Below, one piece after another: positions 39,606 through 48,516 of a stretch of DNA of 64,000 bases. The DNA lies in assembly GCA_964607445.1 (NCBI GenBank), contig CAZSKN010000003.1, positions 1-64,000 of the forward strand, in the 5' to 3' direction. The notes under the pieces were generated by a model, which saw only the letters and a list, made by a program, of their open reading frames with translations, was not told the DNA's origin and made no database searches. Source of the DNA: CALCKU01 sp964607445. Lineage in GTDB: Bacteria; Pseudomonadota; Alphaproteobacteria; Caulobacterales; Maricaulaceae. Both the position numbers and the translations under genes were made by a program. Numbering within the stretch: position 1 is the first letter of the stretch; each line of letters starts with the position of its first letter.

Positions 39606-40456
39606 TGTCTCTCGCTTAATATATGTAGACGTCGTCTTGCGTAAAAGGCCAGTGTCGATAAACACATGACGATGGTCATGAGCGTAAGGCTCGCCCCCCA
39701 CGCATTTCGCAGAGCCTCGGGATTGGTCGCTTGTTGGGCAAGCGCTAAAATATGTGTCGGCAGTGTCGCCACAGGCTCATACAGGCTTTGTGGCATTGTA
39801 ACGCCAGAAAAAGCAGTGGCAATAAACATAATAGGCGCAGTCTCTCCGATGGCGCGTGCAAGAGCAATTAAAAGACCCGTCACAATGCCGTGAAGACTTT
39901 GAGGCAGAATAATAGATCGAATAACGGCGCTTGGGCTTAATCCTAATGCAAATCCGGTCTCGCGGTAGGCCACAGGGATACTATTCATAGCTTGGAAGGC
40001 GGACAATGTCACAGTAGGTAACATCATCATGGCCAGTATAATAGCTCCGACGAACCATGATATTCCCATGCCAAAAATATTAACAAACAAGATCAGACCA
40101 AACAAGCCATAGGTGATGGACGGGATACCGTTGAGACTAAATATAGACAGATCAAAAAGTCGTTTCATGCGCTCTGACTTTAGATATTCGCTACGGTAGA
40201 GAGCTGTGCCTATCGCGAAAGGCAAGACTAAAGCTGACGCTGTGATCGCCATCAATAGGCTTCCGCTTATTTGATATAATATACCGCCGCTGGCCCCAAA
40301 ATCCCGAGCCGGGGAAAATAGAAAGGGCAGGGAAATTGCGCGCGCGCCCTGGAAGATGATAGCACTTAACAAAGCGAGAAGAATAGCTCCACAAATCAAG
40401 AGGGCGATACGGGTTAATCCAGCAAAGATATAGTCACCCATTTTCCGGTTAAGCAT
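39602..40456 (-). CDS. pstA: Phosphate ABC transporter permease PstA
   Basis: A 284-residue permease with about six transmembrane helices. The MetI-type (BPD) inner-membrane motif 'EAxxxxG' region is seen as 'YRETGFALGLSPSAVIRSIILPQSLHGIVTGLLIALARAIGETAPIMF', with the Glu-Thr-Ala-Pro family end. It starts inside the end of pstC (eight-base overlap, 40449-40456), so the two permease genes are translated together. The N-terminal helix pair and the long periplasmic loop 'LPFLFSPARDFGASGGILYQI' are usual for PstA. PstA and PstC form the heteromeric channel. Confidence 0.93.
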   Translation of the reverse strand: MLNRKMGDYIFAGLTRIALLICGAILLALLSAIIFQGARAISLPFLFSPARDFGASGGILYQISGSLLMAITASALVLPFAIGTALYRSEYLKSERMKRLFDLSIFSLNGIPSITYGLFGLILFVNIFGMGISWFVGAIILAMMMLPTVTLSAFQAMNSIPVAYRETGFALGLSPSAVIRSIILPQSLHGIVTGLLIALARAIGETAPIMFIATAFSGVTMPQSLYEPVATLPTHILALAQQATNPEALRNAWGASLTLMTIVMCLSTLAFYARRRLHILSERQ

Positions 40457-41372
40457 GTCTGATCTCGCGCTTGAACAAAAAATGCGACATGGCCGTTAAC
40501 CCCAGAGTGAGCATGACAAGGATCAAGCTCATGAGAATAAGCACATTAAAATGGGTGGAGCCATATGCTGATTCCGCGACCTCGCGTCCGAGTTTTGAGG
40601 TGATAGTCTGTCCTGACGAAAGAACATTAAACAGTGGCGTGGGCAAGCGGTCAAGCGACCCGATTACAAGCATAACCGCCATGGTTTCGCCTAAGGCCCG
40701 TCCCAACGCCAACAAGGCGGCTCCGGCAATATCGGCTTTCGCAATCGGGGCAATGGCGTTTGTAATCACTTCAAACCGGTATAGTCCCAATGCATAGGCA
40801 TTTTCTCTATATTGGGTCGAGACATTGGATATGGCATCTTCGCTAAGGGATATGATTGTCGGTAAAATCATGACTGCGAGTAAAAGACCGGCGGTTAAGA
40901 TCAGGCGTCCTGTTTGTAAGGCAAAAATGTCGGCGACCCAGACGCTTACAAAGGCCACGCCTATCAATCCGTAAATGATCGACGGAATACCGGCCAAAAC
41001 TTCAAGCGCGGATTTGGCGATTTGACGCAGACGATGCGAGCGGGTCTCTGCAATATAGAAGGCGGCTAAAATCCCGATAGGTAACGCCAAACTCATGGCG
41101 ATCACCATGACTATAACGGAGCCAAAGATCATGGGGACGATACCATATAGGTTTTGGGACGGATCCCATGTGGTGCCGAGTAAGCTTGGCCCCGCTATAA
41201 AAAGCGCGGAGCCACTTTGGAACATTAATATTCCTACGATGATAAGAATCATGAAGGCGGATAAAACGGCACTAGCTGTTATGTAGGCGCGAGTCAGGTC
41301 AAACCGTGGGGCAGATTTCGGATTTGTGCCTCGTGGGGTGGTGCGTAGATGTTTGACGTCATTTACCGTCAT
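40449..41372 (-). CDS. pstC: Phosphate ABC transporter permease PstC
   Basis: A 307-residue six-helix permease. Family segments: 'GPSLLGTTWDPSQNLYGIVPMIFGSVIVMVIAMSLALPIG' (about 78-117), 'LAGIPSIIYGLIGVAF' (about 145-160), and the coupling loop 'YRENAYALGLYRFEVITNAIAPIAKADIAGAALLALGRALGETMAV'. The N-terminal 20-25 residues are hydrophilic and Arg/Lys/Pro-rich, longer than in E. coli. Coding overlaps pstS at one end (41369-41372) and pstA at the other, giving one operon pstSCAB. Confidence 0.93.
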   Translation of the reverse strand: MTVNDVKHLRTTPRGTNPKSAPRFDLTRAYITASAVLSAFMILIIVGILMFQSGSALFIAGPSLLGTTWDPSQNLYGIVPMIFGSVIVMVIAMSLALPIGILAAFYIAETRSHRLRQIAKSALEVLAGIPSIIYGLIGVAFVSVWVADIFALQTGRLILTAGLLLAVMILPTIISLSEDAISNVSTQYRENAYALGLYRFEVITNAIAPIAKADIAGAALLALGRALGETMAVMLVIGSLDRLPTPLFNVLSSGQTITSKLGREVAESAYGSTHFNVLILMSLILVMLTLGLTAMSHFLFKREIRHA

Positions 41373-42211
41373 GGAGCCCGTTTCACATAGCCCGAAGAGG
41401 TGACATGTTTTTGTCCGTCTGGACTGAGAATATATTCGACAAAAGCCCGTGTTTCCGGTGCCGCGTCAGAGCGTACTATAATATTTAACGCACGTGTGAT
41501 CGGGTAGTCACCGTTTTGGATGTTGTTAAGGGTGGGCTGTATCGCCGCAGATTTCGGTGCGCCGTTTTGCAAAATGGCTAAACCTTTTACATCTTTGTTT
41601 AACCAGGCATGAGACAGCATTCCAATGGCGCTATCGCTTTGGGTGATTGCGGTTTGTTCCTCATTATTGGAACCTAGTACCAGATCTGCACCCGGGGCTT
41701 TGGCATTTTTATCGCCCATGACGAATTCCATAAATGTATGCCGCGTGCCACTACTGGCTTCTTTGTCGATAACTAAAATGGCTTTATCCGGCCCCCCGAA
41801 GGCACTCCAATTATCAACCTCGCCGCGATAGATTTTCCGGATTTGTTCAAATGATAATGTGGTGATACCTGCATCATATATTTCAGATGAAACAACCGGT
41901 ACAACAGCGTCCGTACCAATGGCAATGACTTCGAAATTTATATCGGAAAATTTTTCAAGTTCTGAGGCCGTAATATCGCGCGACATCATGCCGATATCTG
42001 TTTGTCCTTCAGCCAGTTGATTAAAGCCCGCGCCCGAACCGCCCGCATTGACGATGATGGTATGTCCGTGTTCCGCGCTATACATTTCAGCGGCCTTGGA
42101 TATCACAGGCAGAACCGTAGTCGATCCCGAGATCGAGACATGTTCGGGTCTGGCACAGGCTGAAATCAGGACACTCATGCATAGAAAGAAAATGTATAGG
42201 GAGATTCTCAT
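41369..42211 (-). CDS. pstS: Phosphate-binding lipoprotein PstS
   Basis: A 280-residue solute-binding protein. The N-terminus MRISLYIFFLCMSVLISAC is a lipoprotein signal with lipobox ISAC, so it is anchored to the membrane rather than free in the periplasm. The phosphate-binding loop SGSTTVLPV (about 27-35), 'VNAGGSGAGFNQL' (about 52-64), 'GMMSRDITASEL' and 'VIDKEASSGTRHTFMEF' (about 140-156) are the four conserved binding segments. ATG 42211 gives the signal peptide start; longer forms back to 42277 would run through the tandem repeat. It is the first gene of pstSCAB. Two perfect 20-bp repeats lie 50-89 bases upstream. Confidence 0.92.
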   Translation of the reverse strand: MRISLYIFFLCMSVLISACARPEHVSISGSTTVLPVISKAAEMYSAEHGHTIIVNAGGSGAGFNQLAEGQTDIGMMSRDITASELEKFSDINFEVIAIGTDAVVPVVSSEIYDAGITTLSFEQIRKIYRGEVDNWSAFGGPDKAILVIDKEASSGTRHTFMEFVMGDKNAKAPGADLVLGSNNEEQTAITQSDSAIGMLSHAWLNKDVKGLAILQNGAPKSAAIQPTLNNIQNGDYPITRALNIIVRSDAAPETRAFVEYILSPDGQKHVTSSGYVKRAP

Positions 42212-42260
42212 GTCTAATACTCTTACGTGAATATTTAATGCACTCAAAACACATTTTTCA

Positions 42261-42300
42261 CCTAGAATTAAAATCACAAACCTAGAATTAAAATCACAAA
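42261..42300. repeat. Two perfect tandem 20-bp repeats upstream of pstS
   Basis: CCTAGAATTAAAATCACAAA occurs twice back to back (42261-42280 and 42281-42300). Two turns of the helix apart, they would present the same face, as expected for a tandem regulator site such as a Pho-box pair, though the sequence does not match the usual PhoB consensus. They lie 50-89 bases upstream of pstS. A recent slippage duplication is the simple alternative. The rest of the 248-base gap to secG holds no gene. Confidence 0.8.
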
Positions 42301-42459
42301 ATTGTGTGAGACCCGCTAAGGTGTGCCGTTTCGCGTGATATGTATGTACTTGTGGTGGCCTTCTTCTCTTGTAAAAAATCGTAGAAACCCCAAATAGAGC
42401 TGGCGCGGACGTGGAGTCTAGGTTAAACCGCGCGAATTGAAATCTGAATAGAGACCGAC

Positions 42460-42915
42460 ATGTCGACAGTTTTGCTTATCGTCCAACTGATTATCAGCCT
42501 GATCTTAACGGGGCTCATCTTGATTCAACGCTCAGAAGGCGGCGCTTTGGGAATAGGCGGCGGCGGTGGAGGCGGGGGGTTTATGAGTGGACGCTCGGCT
42601 GCAAACTCGGTCTCGCGCTGGACTGCCTATCTCGGCGCGGCTTTTATCGCGAACTGTTTGCTCTTATCCATCGTTTTCAACACTGAAAATCAAGATATTT
42701 CACTTATTGATGATTCAAATGCGGTTCAGAGCTTGACGATTGATACAGAGTCAGGCGAAACAACAAACCCGTTAGCTGATGAAGCTGTTGCGCCGAATAG
42801 TGTGCCAGATACGGTAACGGACCCGTCCGATATTGTGGCCGCGCCTACTCCAATCGGGGAAGATGTCGTTGCACCAGTCGAATCAGAGGCCGAAGGCAAG
42901 CCCGAAGACGAATAA
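42460..42915 (+). CDS. secG: Preprotein translocase subunit SecG
   Basis: A 151-residue SecYEG subunit with two membrane helices (about 4-22 and 53-75) joined by the conserved cytoplasmic loop 'ILIQRSEGGALG' and a glycine run, then MSGRSAANSVSRWT. The C-terminal 75 residues are acidic and low-complexity (Pro, Val, Glu, Asp), as in several alphaproteobacterial SecG proteins, and are probably disordered in the periplasm. It precedes pyrG by 39 bases; this secG-pyrG pairing is usual in the class. Function: stimulates protein export through SecYEG. Confidence 0.93.
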   Translation: MSTVLLIVQLIISLILTGLILIQRSEGGALGIGGGGGGGGFMSGRSAANSVSRWTAYLGAAFIANCLLLSIVFNTENQDISLIDDSNAVQSLTIDTESGETTNPLADEAVAPNSVPDTVTDPSDIVAAPTPIGEDVVAPVESEAEGKPEDE

Positions 42916-42954
42916 GCGTCCTTCGCGGTTTATCGGCGAAGGCACGGGACATTT

Positions 42955-44583
42955 ATGCCGCGTTATATTTTTATTACGGGCGGGGTCGTTTCCTCTTTGG
43001 GAAAAGGTCTAGCGTCAGCGGCTTTGGGAGCTTTGCTTCAAGCGCGAGGCTATAAAGTACGTCTACGCAAGCTCGACCCTTATTTGAATGTCGATCCCGG
43101 TACGATGTCGCCTTATCAACACGGCGAGGTGTTTGTCACGGATGACGGGGCGGAAACCGATCTTGATCTTGGTCATTACGAACGTTTTACAGGCGTTTCT
43201 GCCGCGCAGTCTGATAATATTACTACGGGCCGGATTTATTCCAATATTATTGAAAAAGAACGGCGCGGGGATTATCTCGGCGCGACCGTACAAGTCATTC
43301 CGCATGTCACTAATGAAATTAAAAATTTTGTGCTGTCCGATGCAGGCGATGTAGATTTCGTATTGTGTGAGGTAGGCGGCACAGTCGGGGATATTGAAGG
43401 CCTGCCGTTTTTTGAAGCCCTACGGCAACTCCGTCAAGAACTCCCTTTGCGTCAAACGTGTTATATGCATGTAACCTTGCTGCCATATATCGCCGCAGCC
43501 GGAGAGATGAAGACAAAGCCCACACAGCATAGTGTCAAAGAATTGCGCTCTATCGGTATTCAGCCCGATATTTTGCTGTGCCGGACAGATCGTCCGATTG
43601 ATGAAGGGGATCGCCAGAAAATCGGAAGGTTTTGCAATGTCCGCGAAAGCTCCGTTATTCAAGGCTTAGATGCGCGCTCGATTTATGATGTCCCACTCGC
43701 CTATCACGCCGAAGGATTGGACCGTGAAGTGTTATCTCATTTTGCCATTGACGACGCGCCCGAAGCTGATCTTTCACGATGGACGCGGATCTCCGAGACT
43801 TTACATAATCCTGACGGCGAGGTGAATATTGCTGTTGTCGGTAAATATACGGTTTTGCCGGATGCCTATAAATCCCTGACAGAAGCCCTTGTGCATGGGG
43901 GAATTGCCAATAAGGTCAAGGTCAAGATCAAGTGGTTGGAAGCTGAAAGCTTCGAGACGTCTAATCATGTCGAGCTTTTGCAAGGTATGCACGGCGTTCT
44001 AGTGCCCGGTGGATTTGGCGAGCGCGGCACAGAAGGCAAAATCAGGGCTGTCAATTTTGCGCGCACACATGACGTGCCTTATTTTGGTATATGTCTAGGT
44101 ATGCAAATGGCGGTTATTGAAGCGGCGCGGAATATGACTGATATGCCTCAGGCCAGTAGTTCCGAATTTGGTGAAGACGGAGACAATATTGTCGGCTTAA
44201 TGACGGAATGGACCAAAGGAAATGAACGGGTCGAACGCACAAAAGACACAGATCTAGGAGGGACAATGCGCTTGGGTACCTATCCGGCGTCTCTGGTAAA
44301 AGGTTCACTTGTGGCGCGCGAATATGGCAGTACGTCTATCCAAGAACGTCACCGCCACCGTTATGAGGTGAACGTTGAATATAAAGAGCGCTTGGAACAG
44401 GCCGGGCTTTTATTTTCCGGTCTGTCGCCAGATAGTGTGCTGCCGGAAATTGTTGAAATCCCGAGCCACCCATGGTTTGTGGGTGTGCAATTTCACCCAG
44501 AGTTGAAGTCCCGTCCGTTTGAGCCACACCCGCTTTTTGCTGGCTTTATAAGGGCTGCTGTGACACAGAGCCGATTGGTATAA
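42955..44583 (+). CDS. pyrG: CTP synthase
   Basis: A 542-residue glutamine-dependent enzyme that aminates UTP to CTP. The synthetase domain opens with GGVVSSLGKGLASAAL (about 9-24, ATP P-loop) and carries 'LDPYLNVDPGTMSPYQHGEVFVTDDGAETDLDLGHYERF'. The class I glutamine amidotransferase domain has Cys380 (GICLGMQ) and the C-terminal His-Pro-Glu (VQFHPE). Length and all catalytic residues are normal. CTP feeds both RNA and phospholipid synthesis. Three bases later comes the DUF302 gene. Confidence 0.97.
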   Translation: MPRYIFITGGVVSSLGKGLASAALGALLQARGYKVRLRKLDPYLNVDPGTMSPYQHGEVFVTDDGAETDLDLGHYERFTGVSAAQSDNITTGRIYSNIIEKERRGDYLGATVQVIPHVTNEIKNFVLSDAGDVDFVLCEVGGTVGDIEGLPFFEALRQLRQELPLRQTCYMHVTLLPYIAAAGEMKTKPTQHSVKELRSIGIQPDILLCRTDRPIDEGDRQKIGRFCNVRESSVIQGLDARSIYDVPLAYHAEGLDREVLSHFAIDDAPEADLSRWTRISETLHNPDGEVNIAVVGKYTVLPDAYKSLTEALVHGGIANKVKVKIKWLEAESFETSNHVELLQGMHGVLVPGGFGERGTEGKIRAVNFARTHDVPYFGICLGMQMAVIEAARNMTDMPQASSSEFGEDGDNIVGLMTEWTKGNERVERTKDTDLGGTMRLGTYPASLVKGSLVAREYGSTSIQERHRHRYEVNVEYKERLEQAGLLFSGLSPDSVLPEIVEIPSHPWFVGVQFHPELKSRPFEPHPLFAGFIRAAVTQSRLV

Positions 44584-44585
44584 TT

Positions 44586-45104
44586 TTGATCTCGATATTT
44601 TTAACAACCTCTAGAAATGTTATTATAAGTGCGGCGGTGCTGTCTTGTGTGGCGTGTCAGGCTCAAGCGCCTACCTCTGCAATATTTTCAGTGAAAACAG
44701 AAAGTCAGATCATGAAACGCAAAATCGTGAGCCAAACCAGCTCCCATAGTTTTAAAGATACGCGGGCACGTCTTCGGGCGGGAATTGAAAAACGCCCGCT
44801 GACACTTTTTGCTGAAATCGATCATGCTGCCGGGGCAAGCAAAGCTGGCCTTGAACTTGAACCGTCGACCTTGTTCATATTTGGTAATCCCAAAGGTGGA
44901 ACGCCGCTTATGGCGCGTAATGCGCAAATGGGACTGGAACTACCGCTTAAAATATTGGTCTCCAGCTCGGGTGGTGTGGTCACACTGACCTATATGGATA
45001 TGTCGAGCTTGTCTGAGAGCTACGGTCTTGATGCGAACATGCTGCCTGTCCCTAAAATAGTTGGTTTACTTGACGGGCTCGTCAAAGAGGTCAGCGCGCC
45101 GTAA
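44586..45104 (+). CDS. DUF302-domain lipoprotein candidate
   Basis: A 172-residue protein. The N-terminus (about 1-28, 'TSRNVIISAAVLSCVAC') is a signal peptide with Cys residues that could be a lipobox. Residues about 48-170 form a DUF302 (TT1751-like) domain: 'SFKDTRARLRAGIEKRPLTLFAEIDHAAGASKAGLELEPSTLFIFGNPKGGTPLM' in segments, with the FGNPKGGTPLM pattern that is the family's best mark. The start appears to be TTG 44586, as no ATG is available before the signal. DUF302 binds an unknown small ligand; no enzyme activity is known. It follows pyrG by two bases and may be read from the same transcript. Confidence 0.8.
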   Translation: MISIFLTTSRNVIISAAVLSCVACQAQAPTSAIFSVKTESQIMKRKIVSQTSSHSFKDTRARLRAGIEKRPLTLFAEIDHAAGASKAGLELEPSTLFIFGNPKGGTPLMARNAQMGLELPLKILVSSSGGVVTLTYMDMSSLSESYGLDANMLPVPKIVGLLDGLVKEVSAP

Positions 45105-45191
45105 TCAGAGCTTTGGTTGTGTGCGGATGTGCGCCGGATGTATGAGTTAGAAACGGTTCCGCATCTGTAAGCTCGATGCGGGGGCGTTGCT

Positions 45192-46082
45192 TTATGTGTT
45201 ATCAGAACTCTTATCACCCATTAATTTGTCCAGTGTCTTGGTTTCGAAATCCGAGCTGTCATGACGCTCTAAAAGCTGACTGGACGGTTCGCCCCACGCC
45301 CGGTTGACCATGCGTCCGCGCCGAGCGGCAGGACGCGCCGCAATCTGTGCGTTCCAGCGTACAATATGCGTGTATTCATGGGTTTGCAGAAATTCAGCCG
45401 CTTCATAGACAATATTGGCCACAACAGCGCCGTACCACGGAAAGATCGCCATATCGGCAATCGTATATTCATCTCCGGCCATATATTCATTATCAGACAA
45501 GTGCTTATTAAGAACATCTAGTTGACGTTTGACCTCCATAGAAAATCGGTTGATGCAATATTCAATTTTGACGGGGGCATAGGCATAGAAATGGCCAAAA
45601 CCACCGCCCAAATATGGGGCGCTGCCCATTTGCCAAAACAGCCAGTTTAGGCATTCCGTCCGTTTTGCGCGGTCTTTGGGTAAAAAAGCGTCAAACTTTT
45701 CAGCTAAATATAAAAGAATAGAACCGGATTCGAAAATACGGGTTGGCGGGGTGGTGCTATGGTCCACCATCGCTGGAATTTTCGAATTTGGATTGACGTC
45801 GACAAAGCCACTGCCAAATTGATCGCCCTCGCGGATATTAATCAGATAGGCATCATACTCGGCATCCTTATGCCCAAGCTCTAAAAGCTCTTCAAGCATC
45901 ATTGTGACTTTCACACCATTAGGTGTGGCCAGTGAATAGAGCTGTAAGGGGTGCTTGCCGACCGTTAGTGCTTTTTTATGTGTCGCGCCTGATACGGGGC
46001 GGTTAATATTGGCAAATTGGCCGCCATTTTTACTGTCCCATGTCCAGATTTTAGGGGGCGTATAATCGGAGTTTTCAGTCAT
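45192..46082 (-). CDS. yghU: YghU-type glutathione S-transferase / disulfide-bond reductase
   Basis: A 296-residue GST of the YghU/Nu-class type, longer than usual because of its N-terminal extension 'YTPPKIWTWDSKNGGQFANINRPVSGATH' (about 7-36). The thioredoxin-fold G-site includes 'LYSLATPNGVKVTMMLEELLELG' and 'VDVNPNSKIPAMVDHSTTPPTRIFESGSILLYLAEKF'; the Asn/Thr residues serve in place of a catalytic Cys. The C-terminal helical domain has 'MAGDEYTIADMAIFPWYG'. Such enzymes reduce disulfides with two glutathiones and detoxify organic hydroperoxides. It stands on the minus strand between pyrG's trailing gene and the M3 peptidase. Start ATG 46082. Confidence 0.9.
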   Translation of the reverse strand: MTENSDYTPPKIWTWDSKNGGQFANINRPVSGATHKKALTVGKHPLQLYSLATPNGVKVTMMLEELLELGHKDAEYDAYLINIREGDQFGSGFVDVNPNSKIPAMVDHSTTPPTRIFESGSILLYLAEKFDAFLPKDRAKRTECLNWLFWQMGSAPYLGGGFGHFYAYAPVKIEYCINRFSMEVKRQLDVLNKHLSDNEYMAGDEYTIADMAIFPWYGAVVANIVYEAAEFLQTHEYTHIVRWNAQIAARPAARRGRMVNRAWGEPSSQLLERHDSSDFETKTLDKLMGDKSSDNT

Positions 46083-46113
46083 ATTATATCCTTAATGTCC
46101 TTTGGATTTGCAC

Positions 46114-48303
46114 TTATTGAGGCGCGGGGAAACCGCGGTCACGCATGAGCGCGCCAATGTCAGCATCCCGCCCCCGAAACACGCGGTAGGCCTCAGCCGG
46201 ATCAACGGCGTTACGCGGCGCAAAGAGATTGTCGACGAGTTTTTTAGCAACACCGGCGTCGTAGAACCCGCCGGGCGCTTCCTTAAACGCTTCAGACGCA
46301 TCTGAGGTTAGGACATCCGCCCACATATAACCATAATAGCCAGAAGAATAGCCTTCGCCTGAAAAGATATGTCCAAAATGCGGTGATCGGTGACGCATGA
46401 CAATCTCTGACGGCATACCAAGGTCTTCTAAAGTTTCGCGCTCAAAGCTATCAGGGTCAATATTTTCTGGGTCTGTCGTATGATAGCGCATATCTACGAG
46501 GGCAGAGGCCAGATATTCTGTTGTCGCAAACCCTTGATTAAACGTCGCCGCAGCTTTGATTTTTTGACGTAGATCCTCGGGCATGGGCTGACCTGTTTCG
46601 TGATGGACAAGATAGGTATTGACTACGGCATCGGTCGAGAGCCACCGCTCAAGCAATTGGCTTTGAAATTCGGTATAATCGCGTACACCGCCATTGAGCG
46701 TTGGATAAACAACACGGGAAGACAGGGCATGCAAAGCATGGCCAAATTCATGGAAAAATGTATTGGCATCATCCCATGAAATAAGAACGGCTTGATCGTC
46801 ACTACCTTTGACAAAATTAGAATTATTGGACGATAAAACCGTTTTTTTACCGTCATATGTTGTGTGTGAGCGGTAACTATTCGCCCAAGCTCCAGAGCGT
46901 TTGCCTTGGCGGGCAAAGGGGTCTAGATACCAAAGCCCGATATGCTCCCCGCTGGTTTTATCCGTAACGTCCCAGACGTTGACGTCCTCTTGAAATACCG
47001 GCACGGAGCCTTCTGGAACGGGTGTGAAGGTAAAATTAAAAAGCTCGCCGGCGACATAAAACATGGCATCGGTTAATTTACTGAGTTGCAAATATTGTTT
47101 GACCTCGTCCGAGTCGAGATCGTATTTCGCTTTGCGGACTTTTTCAGCATAATAGCGGTAATCCCAAGGGGCTATTTTAATATCATCCCCGGCTTGGTCT
47201 GCCAGAGATTGCATATCTGCGACTTCCTCTTTGACGCGTGCAATGGCCGCTGGCCAGACGGCCTCCATGAGTGTGAGCGCATTTTCGGGGTTTTTAGCCA
47301 TGCGGTTTTCAAGTCGCCATTGTGCATAATTTTCATATCCTAGAAGGCCAACACGTTCATGACGGAGTTTCAGGATCTGGGCGATAATGGCATTATTGTC
47401 ATGTGCATCTCCATTGTCTCCCCGGCTGTAATATGTGTTCCAGACTTTTTCACGCAGATTTCGTTCGGTCGAATATGTTAAAAATGGTGACATGGATGAA
47501 CGGGTATTTGTGATCGCATATTGCCCGTCTTTACCACGCTCCTTGGCCGCACTTGCTGCGGAGGCAATAAAAGATTTTGACAAGCCACCGAGCTGATCTT
47601 TGGTCAGATATGTTACATAACCTTCTTCGTCGGCCAATACATTATTAGCAAATTGGGTGTGCAGCCCGGCAAGTTCTTGATTAATCGCGGCATAACGGGC
47701 TTTGTCTTCTTTGTTCAATGTCGCCCCGTTTCTGGCAAAGCCGTCATAGATCAGGCGCGCGAGGCGTTGTTGGTCTGGGCGTAGTGTGGCAAGTTCGGCG
47801 CTTTCATAAACGGCTTTGATACGTGAAAAAAGCGCCTCATTTTGCGTGATTTTTGAACTAAAGGCCGAAATCTTCGGCGCCATCTCTTGTTGTATTTTCC
47901 GAAACTCTGGTGTGGACATATTGGCCGACCAAATACCCCAATAGGTAAAGACACGGTCGAGATCTTCTCCGGTTTTTTCCAATGCCACTATTGTGTTTTC
48001 AAAATGAGGTGCCTCTGGATTGGCGGTGATAGCGTCAACCTCGGCGAGGTTGTTTGCCATACCAATTTCGAGTGCTGCCTTTAGTGCGGCCAGAGTTCCG
48101 GCTTGCGACATGGTCTCGAATGCTGGAACGCCGCCGTAAGGGCCAGTCCACGGAGCGAGTAAGGGATTGCCGGACGCCGTTTGTACGTCTTGATTTGAAC
48201 TGTGGGCGGAAGACGGGTTGGGCAGATCTTGAGAGGTTGTGTTTGGCGTGCAAGCTGTCAGCACAAGGCCTAGCGCTGTAAAGCTTGTTAAAATGGTACG
48301 CAT
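46114..48303 (-). CDS. dcp: M3-family peptidyl-dipeptidase (Dcp-like) lipoprotein
   Basis: A 729-residue oligopeptidase. It has a lipoprotein signal (MRTILTSFTALGLVLTAC, lipobox LTAC), whereas E. coli Dcp is cytoplasmic or periplasmic, so this protein likely acts in the periplasm or outer membrane. The M3 zinc motif is HEFGHALH at 518-525 with Glu519 as catalytic residue, and a downstream Glu provides the third ligand ('EFQSQLLERW'). 'NNSNFVKGSDDQAVLISWDDANTFFHEFGH' precedes the zinc helix as in Dcp. It cleaves C-terminal dipeptides from short peptides. Divergent from the metzincin gene at 48517, with 213 bases shared. AAAGG precedes ATG 48303. Confidence 0.9.
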   Translation of the reverse strand: MRTILTSFTALGLVLTACTPNTTSQDLPNPSSAHSSNQDVQTASGNPLLAPWTGPYGGVPAFETMSQAGTLAALKAALEIGMANNLAEVDAITANPEAPHFENTIVALEKTGEDLDRVFTYWGIWSANMSTPEFRKIQQEMAPKISAFSSKITQNEALFSRIKAVYESAELATLRPDQQRLARLIYDGFARNGATLNKEDKARYAAINQELAGLHTQFANNVLADEEGYVTYLTKDQLGGLSKSFIASAASAAKERGKDGQYAITNTRSSMSPFLTYSTERNLREKVWNTYYSRGDNGDAHDNNAIIAQILKLRHERVGLLGYENYAQWRLENRMAKNPENALTLMEAVWPAAIARVKEEVADMQSLADQAGDDIKIAPWDYRYYAEKVRKAKYDLDSDEVKQYLQLSKLTDAMFYVAGELFNFTFTPVPEGSVPVFQEDVNVWDVTDKTSGEHIGLWYLDPFARQGKRSGAWANSYRSHTTYDGKKTVLSSNNSNFVKGSDDQAVLISWDDANTFFHEFGHALHALSSRVVYPTLNGGVRDYTEFQSQLLERWLSTDAVVNTYLVHHETGQPMPEDLRQKIKAAATFNQGFATTEYLASALVDMRYHTTDPENIDPDSFERETLEDLGMPSEIVMRHRSPHFGHIFSGEGYSSGYYGYMWADVLTSDASEAFKEAPGGFYDAGVAKKLVDNLFAPRNAVDPAEAYRVFRGRDADIGALMRDRGFPAPQ

Positions 48304-48516
48304 ATATCACCTTTGTTTTATGTTATAATTTATTTGATCCTAGAGTTACCACTTTTTGCGCCAGACTTGTCAAGCATACAAATTGCTTTCACCACCTTGT
48401 GATTACTGTAAAAGCGTGATTGAAGAACGGATCAGATCACAGGTCATTAGTTGCGGCTGATATTTGATGTGGTGAGTTTGCAGACCCTGTGTCGACGGGA
48501 TAGAATAGGAAATTAT

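Noticed and set aside
42261..42300. Calling the tandem 20-bp unit a Pho box or a CRISPR-type repeat
   Set aside because: The sequence lacks the CTGTCAT-like heptamers of PhoB boxes, and two adjacent copies without spacers do not make a CRISPR array.
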